From assembly GCA_022824465.1 (NCBI GenBank), contig JAJDZV010000004.1:682001-746000 (forward strand): a stretch of 64,000 nt of DNA, written 5' to 3'. Positions 8,508-16,949 of this stretch are shown here, in pieces; the first letter of the stretch is position 1; each line of letters begins with the position of its first letter. The DNA comes from Anaerolineae bacterium (GTDB taxonomy: Bacteria > Chloroflexota > Anaerolineae > Aggregatilineales > Phototrophicaceae). The notes below the pieces were generated by a model. It was not told the DNA's origin. It worked only from the letters and a program-made list of their open reading frames with translations, and ran no database searches. A program made the translations under genes and the position numbers.

Positions 8508-8579
8508 AGCCTCCGATGAGATTTGAACTCATGACCTCGCCCTTACCAAGGGAGCGCTCTACCCCTGAGCTACGGAGGC
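8508..8579 (-). tRNA. tRNA-Thr (GGT anticodon)
   Basis: 72 nt: acceptor GCCTCCG/CGGAGGC is fully paired; D stem GCTC/GAGC; anticodon loop TTGGTAA; T arm ATGAG/CTCAT with TTCAAAT. The second pair of the anticodon stem (CTCCC against GGGCG) is a T-C mismatch. Discriminator T; no CCA encoded. Confidence 0.93.
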
Positions 8580-8623
8580 AATCAGCCGCGCTCCTTACGA
8601 GAGCGAAGCGGATCGTCAAACAG

Positions 8624-8706
8624 TGGGCCGGACTGGATTCGAACCAGTGTAGGCTCTCGCCAGCGAATTTACAGTCCGCCCCCTTTAGCCACTCGGGCAC
8701 CGACCC
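8624..8706 (-). tRNA. tRNA-Tyr (GTA anticodon)
   Basis: 83 nt class II tRNA with a long variable arm (CTGGCGAGAGCC region). Acceptor GGGTCGG/CCGGCCC (one T-G pair), anticodon GTA in loop CTGTAAA, T arm ending GGTTCGAATCC, discriminator A. Confidence 0.95.
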
Positions 8707-8730
8707 ATTGCTATTTGGCTGTTACGCCAG

Positions 8731-8803
8731 AGCCACCACTGGGACTCGAACCCAGAACAACCTGTTTACAAAACAGGCGCTCTGCCAATTGAGCTATGGT
8801 GGC
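8731..8803 (-). tRNA. tRNA-Thr (TGT anticodon)
   Basis: 73 nt: acceptor GCCACCA/TGGTGGC, D arm GCTC/GAGC, anticodon stem CCTGT/ACAGG with loop TTTGTAA, T arm CTGGG/CCCAG with TTCGAGT. It is the first gene of the operon. Thr(TGT)-Tyr-Thr(GGT) recalls the E. coli thrU-tyrU-glyT-thrT cluster without tRNA-Gly. Confidence 0.95.
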
Positions 8804-8874
8804 ATAGCCCACGCAGTTTACCACGCCGGCAGAGCATGCTCAAGATGTGTTCCCGCTGGCGGACAACGCGCGTC

Positions 8875-8903
8875 ATTTTACGATGACGGGGCTCAATTGT
8901 CAA
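8875..8903 (-). promoter_or_regulatory. Near-consensus sigma-70 promoter of the tRNA/ribosomal operon
   Basis: On the minus strand: TTGACA (8903-8898), a 17-base spacer and TAAAAT (8880-8875). Transcription would start near 8868, about 65 bases before tRNA-Thr. This is the best promoter match noticed in the window and fits a strongly expressed stable-RNA operon. Confidence 0.78.
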
Positions 8904-9037
8904 GACTTTCGCGAAAGTGGCGCGCCGCCATAAACGCAGGATGCGGCAACCGCCACACAGGCGACTACCGCATCAAGGGAAACTCAGTTATCTAGACTAT
9001 GCGCCAGTTCAGCGGCGCTGAGACGAGTCGGACCAGC

Positions 9038-9877
9038 CTAACGCCGCCGGCCCGGATGGCGACCACGCCGCCGCCGATCAGCGTCTTCCATGACAAGCAG
9101 CGATTCCATGCTCGCAACCTGCGACTGATAGGAATACGCTTCCATCTGCGCGGCGCTGTAGTGCGCCCCGAGGACCAACGCGCAGCCCTGGTCGAGGCAA
9201 TCCAGCACATCATGGCCCGGCGCGGTCTGCGTGATGATCATTTGCGTCCGTTCGGCATAAACGGCGCTTTCTTCGACTTCATGCTGCATCGTCTTGCCGT
9301 CATAGAACATGCCGCCGCCATCGCCGGCAACGAGCATTTGCACATGCTCCGCGGCGAAACGTTCGCGATAGCGCGTCTCCATGTAGCGCTCGGTGGTGAC
9401 TACCACGCTCAGCGTCGGCTGACGCTGCAAACGATCAAGCTCGGCGCCGGTTTCGCGCAAGGCGTTTTGAGTCGCCGCGAGCTGGCGATTGCTATCAGCC
9501 AACTGACTGGCGGCTTCGCCAAGCGCGCGCTTCAGATCGTACTGCTCGTTCACCAAAGCCTCAACCACTCTCAAGTTGTCGGCCAGTTGCTGCCGCGTCA
9601 AGTGCAGTGCGCTTGACTTTCCAGCAAGCTCCGCGTCTTTCGCCGCTAGTTCGCCCTCCGCGGTGGCAAGCTCGCCCTTGGTCTCGGCGAGCTCGTGCCG
9701 CGCGACGGCAAGCTCGCTCTGACTGTCAGCCAAGGCTTGATACGCGTGGGACAACTCGCCCATCAGGTTGTTCATACCGCCGAACACGAGTACAGCGATA
9801 ATGGCGAACGAGATGAGCAGCCCCAAGAGCCGCGACCAATACAGGGACTTCCGCCCTGACCTTCCTGTACCCTTCAT
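9038..9877 (-). CDS. Membrane-anchored coiled-coil protein of unknown function
   Basis: 279 residues from the ATG at 9877, preceded by GGAGGGTGAC. A basic N-terminus and one membrane helix (LLGLLISFAIIAVLVFGG) are followed by a long Ala/Glu/Leu-rich heptad region (about residues 40-160; for example ELAETKGELATAEGELAAKD), then a globular C-terminal part with VVTTERYMETRYRERFAAEH and VLGAHYSAAQMEAYSYQSQV, ending in an Arg-rich tail. Topology suggests the coiled coil lies outside the membrane, but this is inferred. I recognise no family. It stands between the tRNA operon and sdhB. Confidence 0.7.
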   Translation of the reverse strand: MKGTGRSGRKSLYWSRLLGLLISFAIIAVLVFGGMNNLMGELSHAYQALADSQSELAVARHELAETKGELATAEGELAAKDAELAGKSSALHLTRQQLADNLRVVEALVNEQYDLKRALGEAASQLADSNRQLAATQNALRETGAELDRLQRQPTLSVVVTTERYMETRYRERFAAEHVQMLVAGDGGGMFYDGKTMQHEVEESAVYAERTQMIITQTAPGHDVLDCLDQGCALVLGAHYSAAQMEAYSYQSQVASMESLLVMEDADRRRRGRHPGRRR

Positions 9878-9949
9878 GTCACCCTCCAAATAACTGATAT
9901 TCATCTTAGTTTGACTGCCGCGGGATACGGCAGAAAAAGCGCCTCGCCA

Positions 9950-10693
9950 CTAGTGTGACACATTTGGCTGGATAATGCCAATGGTTTTTCTTTTTCGTAT
10001 GGCAAGTTTGACTTCGCCAATGGCTTTGGTGACTTCAATATCGCGCGGGCAGGCCGGCGTGCAGTTAAAAATCGTGCGGCAGCGCCAGACGCCGTTAGGC
10101 TCGCTAAGAATGTCGAGCCGCTCTTGGCCGGCTTGGTCGCGCGTGTCGAAGATGAATCGATGCGCCTGGACGATGGCGGCCGGACCCACGTAGTGGCCAT
10201 TTGCCCAAAAGCTGGGGCAGGATGTCGTGCAGCAGGCGCAGAGTATGCACTTGGTGGAGTCATCGAAGAGCTCGCGGTCGGCTTGCGTCTGAAGGCGTTC
10301 GCGGCCGTCAGCCGGAAGTGGATCATCATTCACGAAGTAGGGCATCACCCGCCGGTAATGCTCGAAAAACGGCTCCATGTCGACGATCAGGTCCTTGATG
10401 ACAGGCATGCCCAGGATCGGCTCGATCTGTATCCGCTCGCCGAGATCGCGCACCAGCACCTTGCAAGCCAGCCGGTTCACGCCATTGATGCGCATCGCGT
10501 CCGAGCCGCAGATGCCGTGCGCGCAGGAGCGCCGCAGCGAAAGCGTGCCGTCCTGCTCCCACTTGATGCGATGCAGCATCTCCAGCACGCGATCGGTCGG
10601 GTCGACATCCGCCAGCAGGAATTCTTGCCAGTAGGGTTTCCGCCGGTCCGGCATGTCGGGGTTCTGCCGTCTTATTTTGAAGGTTACGTCCAT
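9950..10693 (-). CDS. sdhB: Succinate dehydrogenase iron-sulfur subunit
   Basis: SdhB passes electrons from FAD to quinone through three FeS clusters. 247 residues. The 2Fe-2S motif SCAHGICGSDAMRINGVNRLAC near residue 60 (interrupted here only for description) has Asp at the third ligand position, as in E. coli SdhB. The 4Fe-4S motif CILCACCTTSCP is near 148 and the 3Fe-4S cysteines lie in CRTIFNCTPACPRDI near 206. The start overlaps the preceding 95-residue gene by 10 bases, suggesting translational coupling. Last gene of the sdh operon. Confidence 0.93.
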   Translation of the reverse strand: MDVTFKIRRQNPDMPDRRKPYWQEFLLADVDPTDRVLEMLHRIKWEQDGTLSLRRSCAHGICGSDAMRINGVNRLACKVLVRDLGERIQIEPILGMPVIKDLIVDMEPFFEHYRRVMPYFVNDDPLPADGRERLQTQADRELFDDSTKCILCACCTTSCPSFWANGHYVGPAAIVQAHRFIFDTRDQAGQERLDILSEPNGVWRCRTIFNCTPACPRDIEVTKAIGEVKLAIRKRKTIGIIQPNVSH

Positions 10694-10971
10694 AGGGTCC
10701 CGTCCAGTCCAAATGAGAAAAACAGACTAAGCGCCAGCAAATAGATTGACAAGGCAACGCAGGCCGCGAAGACAATCCGGTCTTCTTTTGACAAGGACTT
10801 GATGCAGTATTCAATCTTCACTGCTTCAATAAGAGCGGCTCCGGCGAACTTGATGAGATAGAGCTTGACATGCAAATAAACATAACGAATATGCAAATAG
10901 ATATAGCGAATCAGCAAGCCAGTGAGTTTTACTTGCTCGGCGATGATTCTCACGAGCGGATTATCCATCAT
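10684..10971 (-). CDS. Small membrane protein of unknown function inside the sdh operon
   Basis: 95 residues from the ATG at 10971 (a TTG three codons upstream is possible). The N-terminal half has a repeated aromatic-His pattern, IRYIYLHIRYVYLHVKLYL, then a hydrophobic helix near residues 70-90 (VFAACVALSIYLLALSLFFS). It lies between sdhA and sdhB on the same strand and its stop overlaps the sdhB start, so it is surely cotranslated with the complex. SdhC and SdhD are accounted for by the fused gene upstream, so this may be an extra subunit or assembly factor. No family recognised. Confidence 0.7.
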   Translation of the reverse strand: MMDNPLVRIIAEQVKLTGLLIRYIYLHIRYVYLHVKLYLIKFAGAALIEAVKIEYCIKSLSKEDRIVFAACVALSIYLLALSLFFSFGLDGTLWT

Positions 10972-11159
10972 ATCGTTCAACTCAACTTCCGCCAGCGCAA
11001 CACGCAGACACGGAGATTACCGCCTTCGCTCATTTTGTCCACATTCCGCCGTCCGATCCAACATGTGATTTCTCGGATTGCCTCGGTCGTCTTGCGCTAT
11101 ACGAGCGGCTTCAAGCGCTTCCCCGGCCGAAGCTTACGCGAGCGTTTCCCGGGCGGGGT

Positions 11160-13004
11160 CTAATACACCCGCTCTATCGGGCGGAATTTCTGCCGCTCTT
11201 CCGGCACGCCCTTTGCGATCTCTTCTTCCCAAAGCGATAGATCAACGCGTTTGTCAAAGTTAACTTCATACGCTGGATTGTCGAGCCGGCCGTCATGCAA
11301 GACCAAAGAGTGCGCCATCCAGTGTTCGTCATCGCGCCCCTTGAAGTCTTCGCGGCTGTGCGCCCCGCGGCTTTCCTTGCGTTCAATTGCGGCGCGCGCG
11401 GTGACATCAGCCAGGTCCAGCAGGCAACCTAGTTCCCAGGCTTCCATGAGGTCAGTATTGAAGACGAGCGCCTTATCGTCGATGCGCAGGTCCCGGTGGA
11501 AGCGTTCGCGCAATTCCGCCAGGTCGTCGATGCCTTGCCGCAAGGTGTCTTCAGTGCGGAAGACGCCGACGTTGTCCATCATCGTTTCTTGCATTTTGGC
11601 TCGAAGTTCGCCCGGGCGGGACGATCCGGAGCCGCTCCGAATACGATCGAACTCCGCGCGGATTTCTTGGCCCGCATCGTCTGGAAGCGGGACCCAGTCG
11701 GCGCCTTTGACGTACTCCGCCATTTTCATGCCGCCGCGCCGCCCGAACACAACCAAATCAACCAGCGAATTTGTGCCCAGGCGATTGGCGCCATGCACGC
11801 TGACGCAAGCGGTTTCGCCAGCGGCATAAGCGCCGGGCATGACCGTGCCGGCGGCGTCGATAATCACTTCGGCGTCCACATTGGTCGGGATGCCGCCCAT
11901 GGCGTAATGCGCCGTCGGCTGTACCGGCATCGGTTCCTTGACCGGATCGACGCCCAGATAGGTCCGGCAGAAATCCAGAATATCCGGCAGCTTGCGCTCG
12001 ACGGTGGCGTCGTTGATGAAGTCTCCCTGGTCGCGTCCCTCTTCGGCGAAGTAGCGGTTGACGGTCTGTGGGCGCACATCCAAATGCACGTAGCCGCGGT
12101 TCTTGATGCTGCGGCCCGCGCGCGTCTCGAGATAAATGGCGCGGCTGACGACATCACGGCTGGCCAAGTCTTTGGCGCTGGGCGCATAACGCTCCATGAA
12201 GCGCTCGCCCTGGCTGTTGATAAGCACGCCGCCTTCGCCCCGCACGCCCTCGGTGATGAGGATGCCCATGCGGTAGATGCCGGTCGGATGAAACTGAAAG
12301 AACTCCATGTCTTCCAGCGGCACGCCCCGGCGCAGCGCAATCGCAGCGCCATCGCCGGTCAAGGAATGGGCGTTGCTCGTCACCGACCAGCAGCGCCCCC
12401 AACCGCCAGTGGCGAAGAAGCTGGCTTTGCCGTGAAAGATGTGAAACTCGCCCGTGCCCAATTCAATCGCGACGACGCCGGCGCAGACGCCATCAACCAC
12501 GATCATATCGACCACTTGAAATTCGTCAAAGAAGGACACTTCGTTCTTGATGCACTGCTGGTAAAGCGTCTGCAATATCATGTGACCGGTGCGGTCGGCC
12601 GCATGGCAGGCGCGCCTGACGAGTTCTTCGCCAAAGTTGCGCGTATGACCGCCGAAGCGACGCTGACTGATGCGTTTCTCCGAGGTGCGGTCGAAAGGCA
12701 AGCCCATGTGCTCCAGTTCGATGACAGCGTCAACGGCATTCTCCGCCAGGATCTTTGCAGCATGTTGGTCAGTCAGATAGTCGCCGCCTTTGACCGTGTC
12801 ATAGGTATGATAGATCGGCTTGTCTTCGTCGAGGTTGCCCAGTGCCGCGCCGATGCCGCCTTGCGCCGTTCCGGTATGGCTGCGGGTCGGGTAGAGTTTG
12901 CTGACCACCGCGACATCCGCCCCGCCTTTGCTGGCATACAAAGCCGCCATCAAGCCGGCGCCGCCCGCGCCTATGATAATCGCATCGTGTTTGTGGATTT
13001 GCAT
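11160..13004 (-). CDS. sdhA: Succinate dehydrogenase flavoprotein subunit
   Basis: SdhA oxidises succinate to fumarate with covalent FAD. 614 residues, normal length. The N-terminal HDAIIIGAGGAGLMAALYAS is the FAD-binding Rossmann motif; TRSHTGTAQGGIGAAL near 45 contains the His that carries the flavin; QFHPTGIYRMGILITEGVRG near 240 and HGANRLGTNSLVDLVVFGR near 385 are substrate- and FAD-site motifs. The C-terminal helical domain ends normally. 35 bases separate it from the fused sdhCD gene upstream. Confidence 0.96.
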   Translation of the reverse strand: MQIHKHDAIIIGAGGAGLMAALYASKGGADVAVVSKLYPTRSHTGTAQGGIGAALGNLDEDKPIYHTYDTVKGGDYLTDQHAAKILAENAVDAVIELEHMGLPFDRTSEKRISQRRFGGHTRNFGEELVRRACHAADRTGHMILQTLYQQCIKNEVSFFDEFQVVDMIVVDGVCAGVVAIELGTGEFHIFHGKASFFATGGWGRCWSVTSNAHSLTGDGAAIALRRGVPLEDMEFFQFHPTGIYRMGILITEGVRGEGGVLINSQGERFMERYAPSAKDLASRDVVSRAIYLETRAGRSIKNRGYVHLDVRPQTVNRYFAEEGRDQGDFINDATVERKLPDILDFCRTYLGVDPVKEPMPVQPTAHYAMGGIPTNVDAEVIIDAAGTVMPGAYAAGETACVSVHGANRLGTNSLVDLVVFGRRGGMKMAEYVKGADWVPLPDDAGQEIRAEFDRIRSGSGSSRPGELRAKMQETMMDNVGVFRTEDTLRQGIDDLAELRERFHRDLRIDDKALVFNTDLMEAWELGCLLDLADVTARAAIERKESRGAHSREDFKGRDDEHWMAHSLVLHDGRLDNPAYEVNFDKRVDLSLWEEEIAKGVPEERQKFRPIERVY

Positions 13005-13039
13005 TCAGCCTCCGCTCGGCGGACGATACCGAAATCGCC

Positions 13040-14128
13040 CTACCGGTCCTCGCTCAGAAATGCTTCCAGCTCCGCCGGTACTTCTTCTCCGCGCAATTCA
13101 TAGATTTCAGCCGTAGCCGCCATCGCTTCGTGGATAATGTCCTTCTCCAGCGGCACAAACAGAGACGCGGCTCCCACCGCGAGCAGGACGGCCGCAATTA
13201 CCGTGCAAAGCGCCACTGATGTCCGCCGGGCGAAGTCGTTGAAGCTGGTGTAGTCGGTCAGGACATAACGCAAGCCGTTGAAGCCGTGCAGGGTCACCAG
13301 CACGAGCAGAAAAAGATCGTAAACGCGCCAAACGAAGACGCCGCCGGCCGCGTACGACCAGCGATGATAAACGAATTCGACGGCGCTGGGCACGACGCCG
13401 ATCGTCCCGTTGGTCGCCAGCGTGCCCGCCACTTCCTGCGCGGCGGTGATGTCAAACACACCCTGCACCACATGCATCAGCGCCAAATGACCAAAGACCA
13501 GTGGCACGATCAGAATGCCGCTCAGGCGCATGAAACCCCACCAGAAGCGCTCAACCGGGCTGGCTTGCGGGGTCTTGCCACGTTGTGACGCATCGCCGCG
13601 CGCCAAGCTGAAAACGGCCGCCAGCACTATCGCCGCCGCCAGAACCCCAACGAATCCGGCGATGAAGGGCAGTTGCTCAATGATCGAGAAGACGATGACA
13701 TCCATGAACTTGCCGCCGGCGATAGCCTGCTCGGTGACGTAAAAGTCGACAACGTGAGACAACATCCCGAGGAATACCGGCGCGAGAACCAGAAGGGAAA
13801 TCACCAGCACAGCGACCGCCGCCTGTGCTTGATGCCGCCAGAGTTCCGGTCTGTAGTCAAATATGACGATGCGAATGCCGTTGAAGGCGTGGTAGACGAC
13901 GGCGAAGACCAAGCCGAACTCGCCCAGCGTGAAAATCGGCGATTGGTACGCGGCGATGGCTTTGACGTATAAGTCGGGATAGAAGACGGCCCAGGAAGTG
14001 TCGATGACGTGCAGCGCCAGGAAGAGCACGACGCCGACGCCGGTCAGCCGATGCAAGACCCAACTCCACTGCCCGATGGCGCCGCGGTAACGAAGGGTTT
14101 CTCTAACAGTTAAAACCAGAGACGTCAC
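13040..14128 (-). CDS. sdhC: Fused succinate dehydrogenase membrane anchor (SdhC-SdhD)
   Basis: A 362-residue protein from the GTG at 14128 (AAGGGC 7 bases upstream; a TTG at 14188 is the longest option). Residues about 20-115 resemble SdhC: SWVLHRLTGVGVVLFLALH and then YHAFNGIRIVIFDY with a candidate heme His near 80. Residues about 195-300 repeat this plan: GFMRLSGILIVPLVFGHLALMH and then LHGFNGLRYVLTDY with a His near 281. The middle contains extra hydrophobic segments. I read it as SdhC and SdhD in one chain, anchoring SdhAB and binding heme b and quinone. Confidence 0.85.
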   Translation of the reverse strand: MTSLVLTVRETLRYRGAIGQWSWVLHRLTGVGVVLFLALHVIDTSWAVFYPDLYVKAIAAYQSPIFTLGEFGLVFAVVYHAFNGIRIVIFDYRPELWRHQAQAAVAVLVISLLVLAPVFLGMLSHVVDFYVTEQAIAGGKFMDVIVFSIIEQLPFIAGFVGVLAAAIVLAAVFSLARGDASQRGKTPQASPVERFWWGFMRLSGILIVPLVFGHLALMHVVQGVFDITAAQEVAGTLATNGTIGVVPSAVEFVYHRWSYAAGGVFVWRVYDLFLLVLVTLHGFNGLRYVLTDYTSFNDFARRTSVALCTVIAAVLLAVGAASLFVPLEKDIIHEAMAATAEIYELRGEEVPAELEAFLSEDR

Positions 14129-14195
14129 AGCTTGCCCTTTCTCAATCGCGTCGGCGCTTCGAATTTGATTCAGGCTCTTGCCGGACAACGCCGCT

Positions 14196-14201
14196 ATTAT
14201 A
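14196..14201 (-). promoter_or_regulatory. -10 element of the sdh operon
   Basis: Perfect TATAAT on the minus strand (14201-14196). A weak -35 (CTTTCG) lies 17 bases upstream. Transcription would begin near 14189, giving a leader of about 60 bases to the GTG at 14128, or a leaderless mRNA if the TTG at 14188 were used. Confidence 0.55.
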
Positions 14202-14242
14202 GCACGGCCGCATATCCGCGAAAGGGCAAGCCAGCACGCGCC

Positions 14243-14271
14243 GTTGACAGGTTATGATTTGCAGCTAAGCT
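14243..14271 (+). promoter_or_regulatory. Probable promoter of rmuC
   Basis: TTGACA (14243-14248), 17-base spacer and TAAGCT (14266-14271; half-match to the -10 consensus). It lies 27 bases before the rmuC ATG, which has GGAGG upstream. It is back to back with the sdh promoter. Confidence 0.5.
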
Positions 14272-14297
14272 GAACGGGACTTTGCAGGAGGCAACAG

Positions 14298-15725
14298 ATG
14301 AGTGATTTCGCTGCCCTGATAGAGGGACTGCATGGATTCAGCATCACGCTGGGCTTGGTCATTGGCTTGGCCGGCGGCTTTGTCTTCGCCATGTTGACCT
14401 ATCGATTCTACGGGAAGAACTTCCGCAATACATTTGAGCGGCTCGGCGACGAGATGAAGAAGTCCTACGACGGCGTCACAGACGACATGAAATCGACATT
14501 CAAGAGCCTCTCTTCTGAAGCGCTGACGGACAGCCAGAACCAGTTCTTGTCCCTGGCCGACCGCGAACTGGACAAGAAAACGGAACAGCACGCCACCGAA
14601 CTGGAATCCAAGAAGGAACTTATTGATACCCAACTGCAGTCCATGTCGAAATCGATGACTGAAACCCTGAACGCAGTACCGACGGAATTGGAGAAGAACC
14701 AAACTAAAGTCGCCGAAGTCCTCGACAAATCGGCCGAGCAGATAGAGAAATCGAACAAGAGCTACCTGGACCAGCTGACCGAAAAAGCGGAAACGCAATC
14801 CAAAGCGCACAACAAAGAGCTGGACACAAAAAAGACACTCATCGACCAGCAATTGACGAACATGAACGACAAGCTGGGCAAAGTCGAGCGGTTGGTCCAG
14901 GAATTGCAGACTGACCGCAAGGCGCAGTTCGGCGCGCTGGGCCAACAGTTGCACAACTTGACCGACACCGCTTCCTCACTGGAAAAGGCGCTTGCGGACA
15001 ATCGCGCCCGAGGCCAATGGGGCGAACGAATCGCCGAAGACATCCTGCGCCTGCTGGGATTCGTCGAAGGCGTCAACTATGTCAAACAGACCATGACCGA
15101 CGACGGCAAACGGCCGGATTTCACCTTCCATCTGCCCAATCAACTGACGCTCAACATGGACGCCAAATTCCCTCTCGACAACTACATGCGCTACTTTGAG
15201 GCAAATACCGATGCCGACAAACGCAGCTTCAGCGAAAAGTTCTTGCGTGACGTCAACTCGCGCGTAGCCGAAATTCAGAAGCGCGACTATATCGGCGCGG
15301 AAACGCTTGACTGCGTGTTGGTATTCATTCCAAATGAACAGGTTTACCGCTTCATCCACGAACAGGATCACTCGATCATTGACACCGCTTTGCGCCAGAA
15401 GGTGATTCTGTGCTCGCCCCTAACCCTCTATATTGTGTTGGCGGTCATTCGCCAGGCTTCGCAGAACTTCAACATTGAGCGGAAATCGCGCGAAATCATC
15501 GCAATTGTCAATGAGATTCGCAATGAGTGGGAGAAATACACCGGGGAAATGCAGACCTTATCCAACCACTTCCAGCGCGTTTACAATAACTTGCAACGCC
15601 TTACCGTCACCCGAACCCGCGCGCTGGATCGGAGATTTGACAAAATCGAAGGACTGCTCGAAAGTAACGAGTTGAGCAACGGCAACGAAGCGAAGGCGCC
15701 CCAACTTCCCGAAGAGACGCCCTAA
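14298..15725 (+). CDS. rmuC: DNA recombination protein RmuC family
   Basis: 475 residues. An N-terminal membrane helix (ITLGLVIGLAGGFVFAMLTY) is followed by a long charged coiled coil (about 45-225) and then the RmuC nuclease-like domain: NRARGQWGERIAEDILRLLG near 235, RPDFTFHLPNQLTLNMDAKF near 275 (PD...D-x-K pattern of the PD-(D/E)xK fold), and LDCVLVFIPNEQVYRF near 338. E. coli RmuC limits inversions at short inverted repeats; the biochemical activity is not settled. RBS GGAGG precedes the ATG. Its stop lies 5 bases from the convergent YvcK gene. Confidence 0.9.
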   Translation: MSDFAALIEGLHGFSITLGLVIGLAGGFVFAMLTYRFYGKNFRNTFERLGDEMKKSYDGVTDDMKSTFKSLSSEALTDSQNQFLSLADRELDKKTEQHATELESKKELIDTQLQSMSKSMTETLNAVPTELEKNQTKVAEVLDKSAEQIEKSNKSYLDQLTEKAETQSKAHNKELDTKKTLIDQQLTNMNDKLGKVERLVQELQTDRKAQFGALGQQLHNLTDTASSLEKALADNRARGQWGERIAEDILRLLGFVEGVNYVKQTMTDDGKRPDFTFHLPNQLTLNMDAKFPLDNYMRYFEANTDADKRSFSEKFLRDVNSRVAEIQKRDYIGAETLDCVLVFIPNEQVYRFIHEQDHSIIDTALRQKVILCSPLTLYIVLAVIRQASQNFNIERKSREIIAIVNEIRNEWEKYTGEMQTLSNHFQRVYNNLQRLTVTRTRALDRRFDKIEGLLESNELSNGNEAKAPQLPEETP

Positions 15726-15730
15726 CCCGC

Positions 15731-16738
15731 CTACTTCACGACCGCCCGTCGCTCCGCCATCAACTCCATCAAGGTATCGGCGATCAGCGCCGGCTTATGC
15801 CGAATCGTATCCTGCTTTTGCCACAGCGCCCGCTTGCCAGACTTCGTATCGGCGACATCCGCCATCACCGGCCGCACATTCATCGTCAGTATCTTGTGCA
15901 CCTCATGCGGCGTCGGCAGCAGCACATCGACATGTTCGCGCGCGTATAGCTCCATCAACTCCGGACTCGGCTCCGACGAGTTGAGCACGACATAATGCAG
16001 CACGCCGATGCCCAGGTAGGAGATCACCTGCTGGACGTGGTCGGATAAGCTATAACCATCGGTTTGCCCGGGCTGCGTGGTCGTATTGCAAATATAAACC
16101 TTAACCGCATGGGAATCGCGGATCGCCTGGGTGATCTCCTTAAACGCGAGGCATGCGATCACGGTCGTGAAGAGGCTGCCGGGACCAATCGTGATGAGGT
16201 CGGCTTCGCGCAACGCGTCCAGGCAGGGCTGGTAGACAGTCGCCTCCGGGTTCTGCACGAAGATGCGCTTGATGGCGGCTTTGTCCAGTTGGCGGACGTT
16301 AAACTCTTGCTCGACGATGGCGCCATCGACCAGCTCGGCGCAAATGTGCGTGTTCTCCTCCGTCACCGGATAGATATTCGCTTGAACATCAAGAAAGTCG
16401 CTGATCTGCTCGATCGCCGTCACGAAGCTGCCGGACATCTGCGTCAAAGCCGCGACGAAAAGATTGCCGAAAGCCATGCCATCAAGCTTGGGATCGCCCG
16501 GGGCCGAGATCCGATGCTGCATGAGGCGGGTCAGCAGGGAATCATCATGAAGCGCCAGCGTAGCCAAGGCGTTGCGGATATCGCCCGGCGCCGGGATCTG
16601 GGCGAATTCACGGACGATGCCAGTGCTGCGCCCGGTATCGGTGACGGCGATGATGCCCGTAAGTTCGCTGGTATGGCGCTGCATGCCTTGCATGACTTGC
16701 ACCGCGCCCAAACCGCCGCCGATTGAAACAACTTTCAT
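15731..16738 (-). CDS. YvcK/CofD-like gluconeogenesis factor family protein
   Basis: 335 residues from the ATG at 16738, where the conserved fold starts (MKVVSIGGGLGAVQVMQGM); the open frame extends upstream. The nucleotide-binding glycine motif is present, and TDTGRSTGIVREFAQIPAPGDIRNAL near 40 corresponds to the family DDGGSSGRLR...PPGDIRN segment, but with several substitutions (TGRSTG). LITIGPGSLFTTVIACLA near 185 and HYVVLNSSEPSP follow. In Bacillus, YvcK binds UDP-sugars and affects carbon flux and cell shape. The changed glycine-rich segment suggests a divergent subgroup. Confidence 0.82.
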   Translation of the reverse strand: MKVVSIGGGLGAVQVMQGMQRHTSELTGIIAVTDTGRSTGIVREFAQIPAPGDIRNALATLALHDDSLLTRLMQHRISAPGDPKLDGMAFGNLFVAALTQMSGSFVTAIEQISDFLDVQANIYPVTEENTHICAELVDGAIVEQEFNVRQLDKAAIKRIFVQNPEATVYQPCLDALREADLITIGPGSLFTTVIACLAFKEITQAIRDSHAVKVYICNTTTQPGQTDGYSLSDHVQQVISYLGIGVLHYVVLNSSEPSPELMELYAREHVDVLLPTPHEVHKILTMNVRPVMADVADTKSGKRALWQKQDTIRHKPALIADTLMELMAERRAVVK

Positions 16739-16949
16739 CCAGTGTATGCCTCGCGCGCGTCGTGGCCAATCGTGCTTTAGTATAGCGTAGAAATCAGGAC
16801 TCGATGGCGTCAAAGCATCCGATTCAATGCGGCGGCCAAGCCTATGACCTTGCTGTACGGTTTAGCGCCGGATCCGGCGCGCTGACGCTTTCAGTGGCAA
16901 ACCGTCGGTTTTATGCCATGATACGAGCGAACAACCAAAGCGAGTTTCC

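Noticed and set aside
11496..13103. A 535-codon open frame on the plus strand opposite sdhA
   Set aside because: It is an antisense shadow of the GC-rich sdhA gene: His/Ala/Arg-rich, no ribosome site and no recognisable domain.
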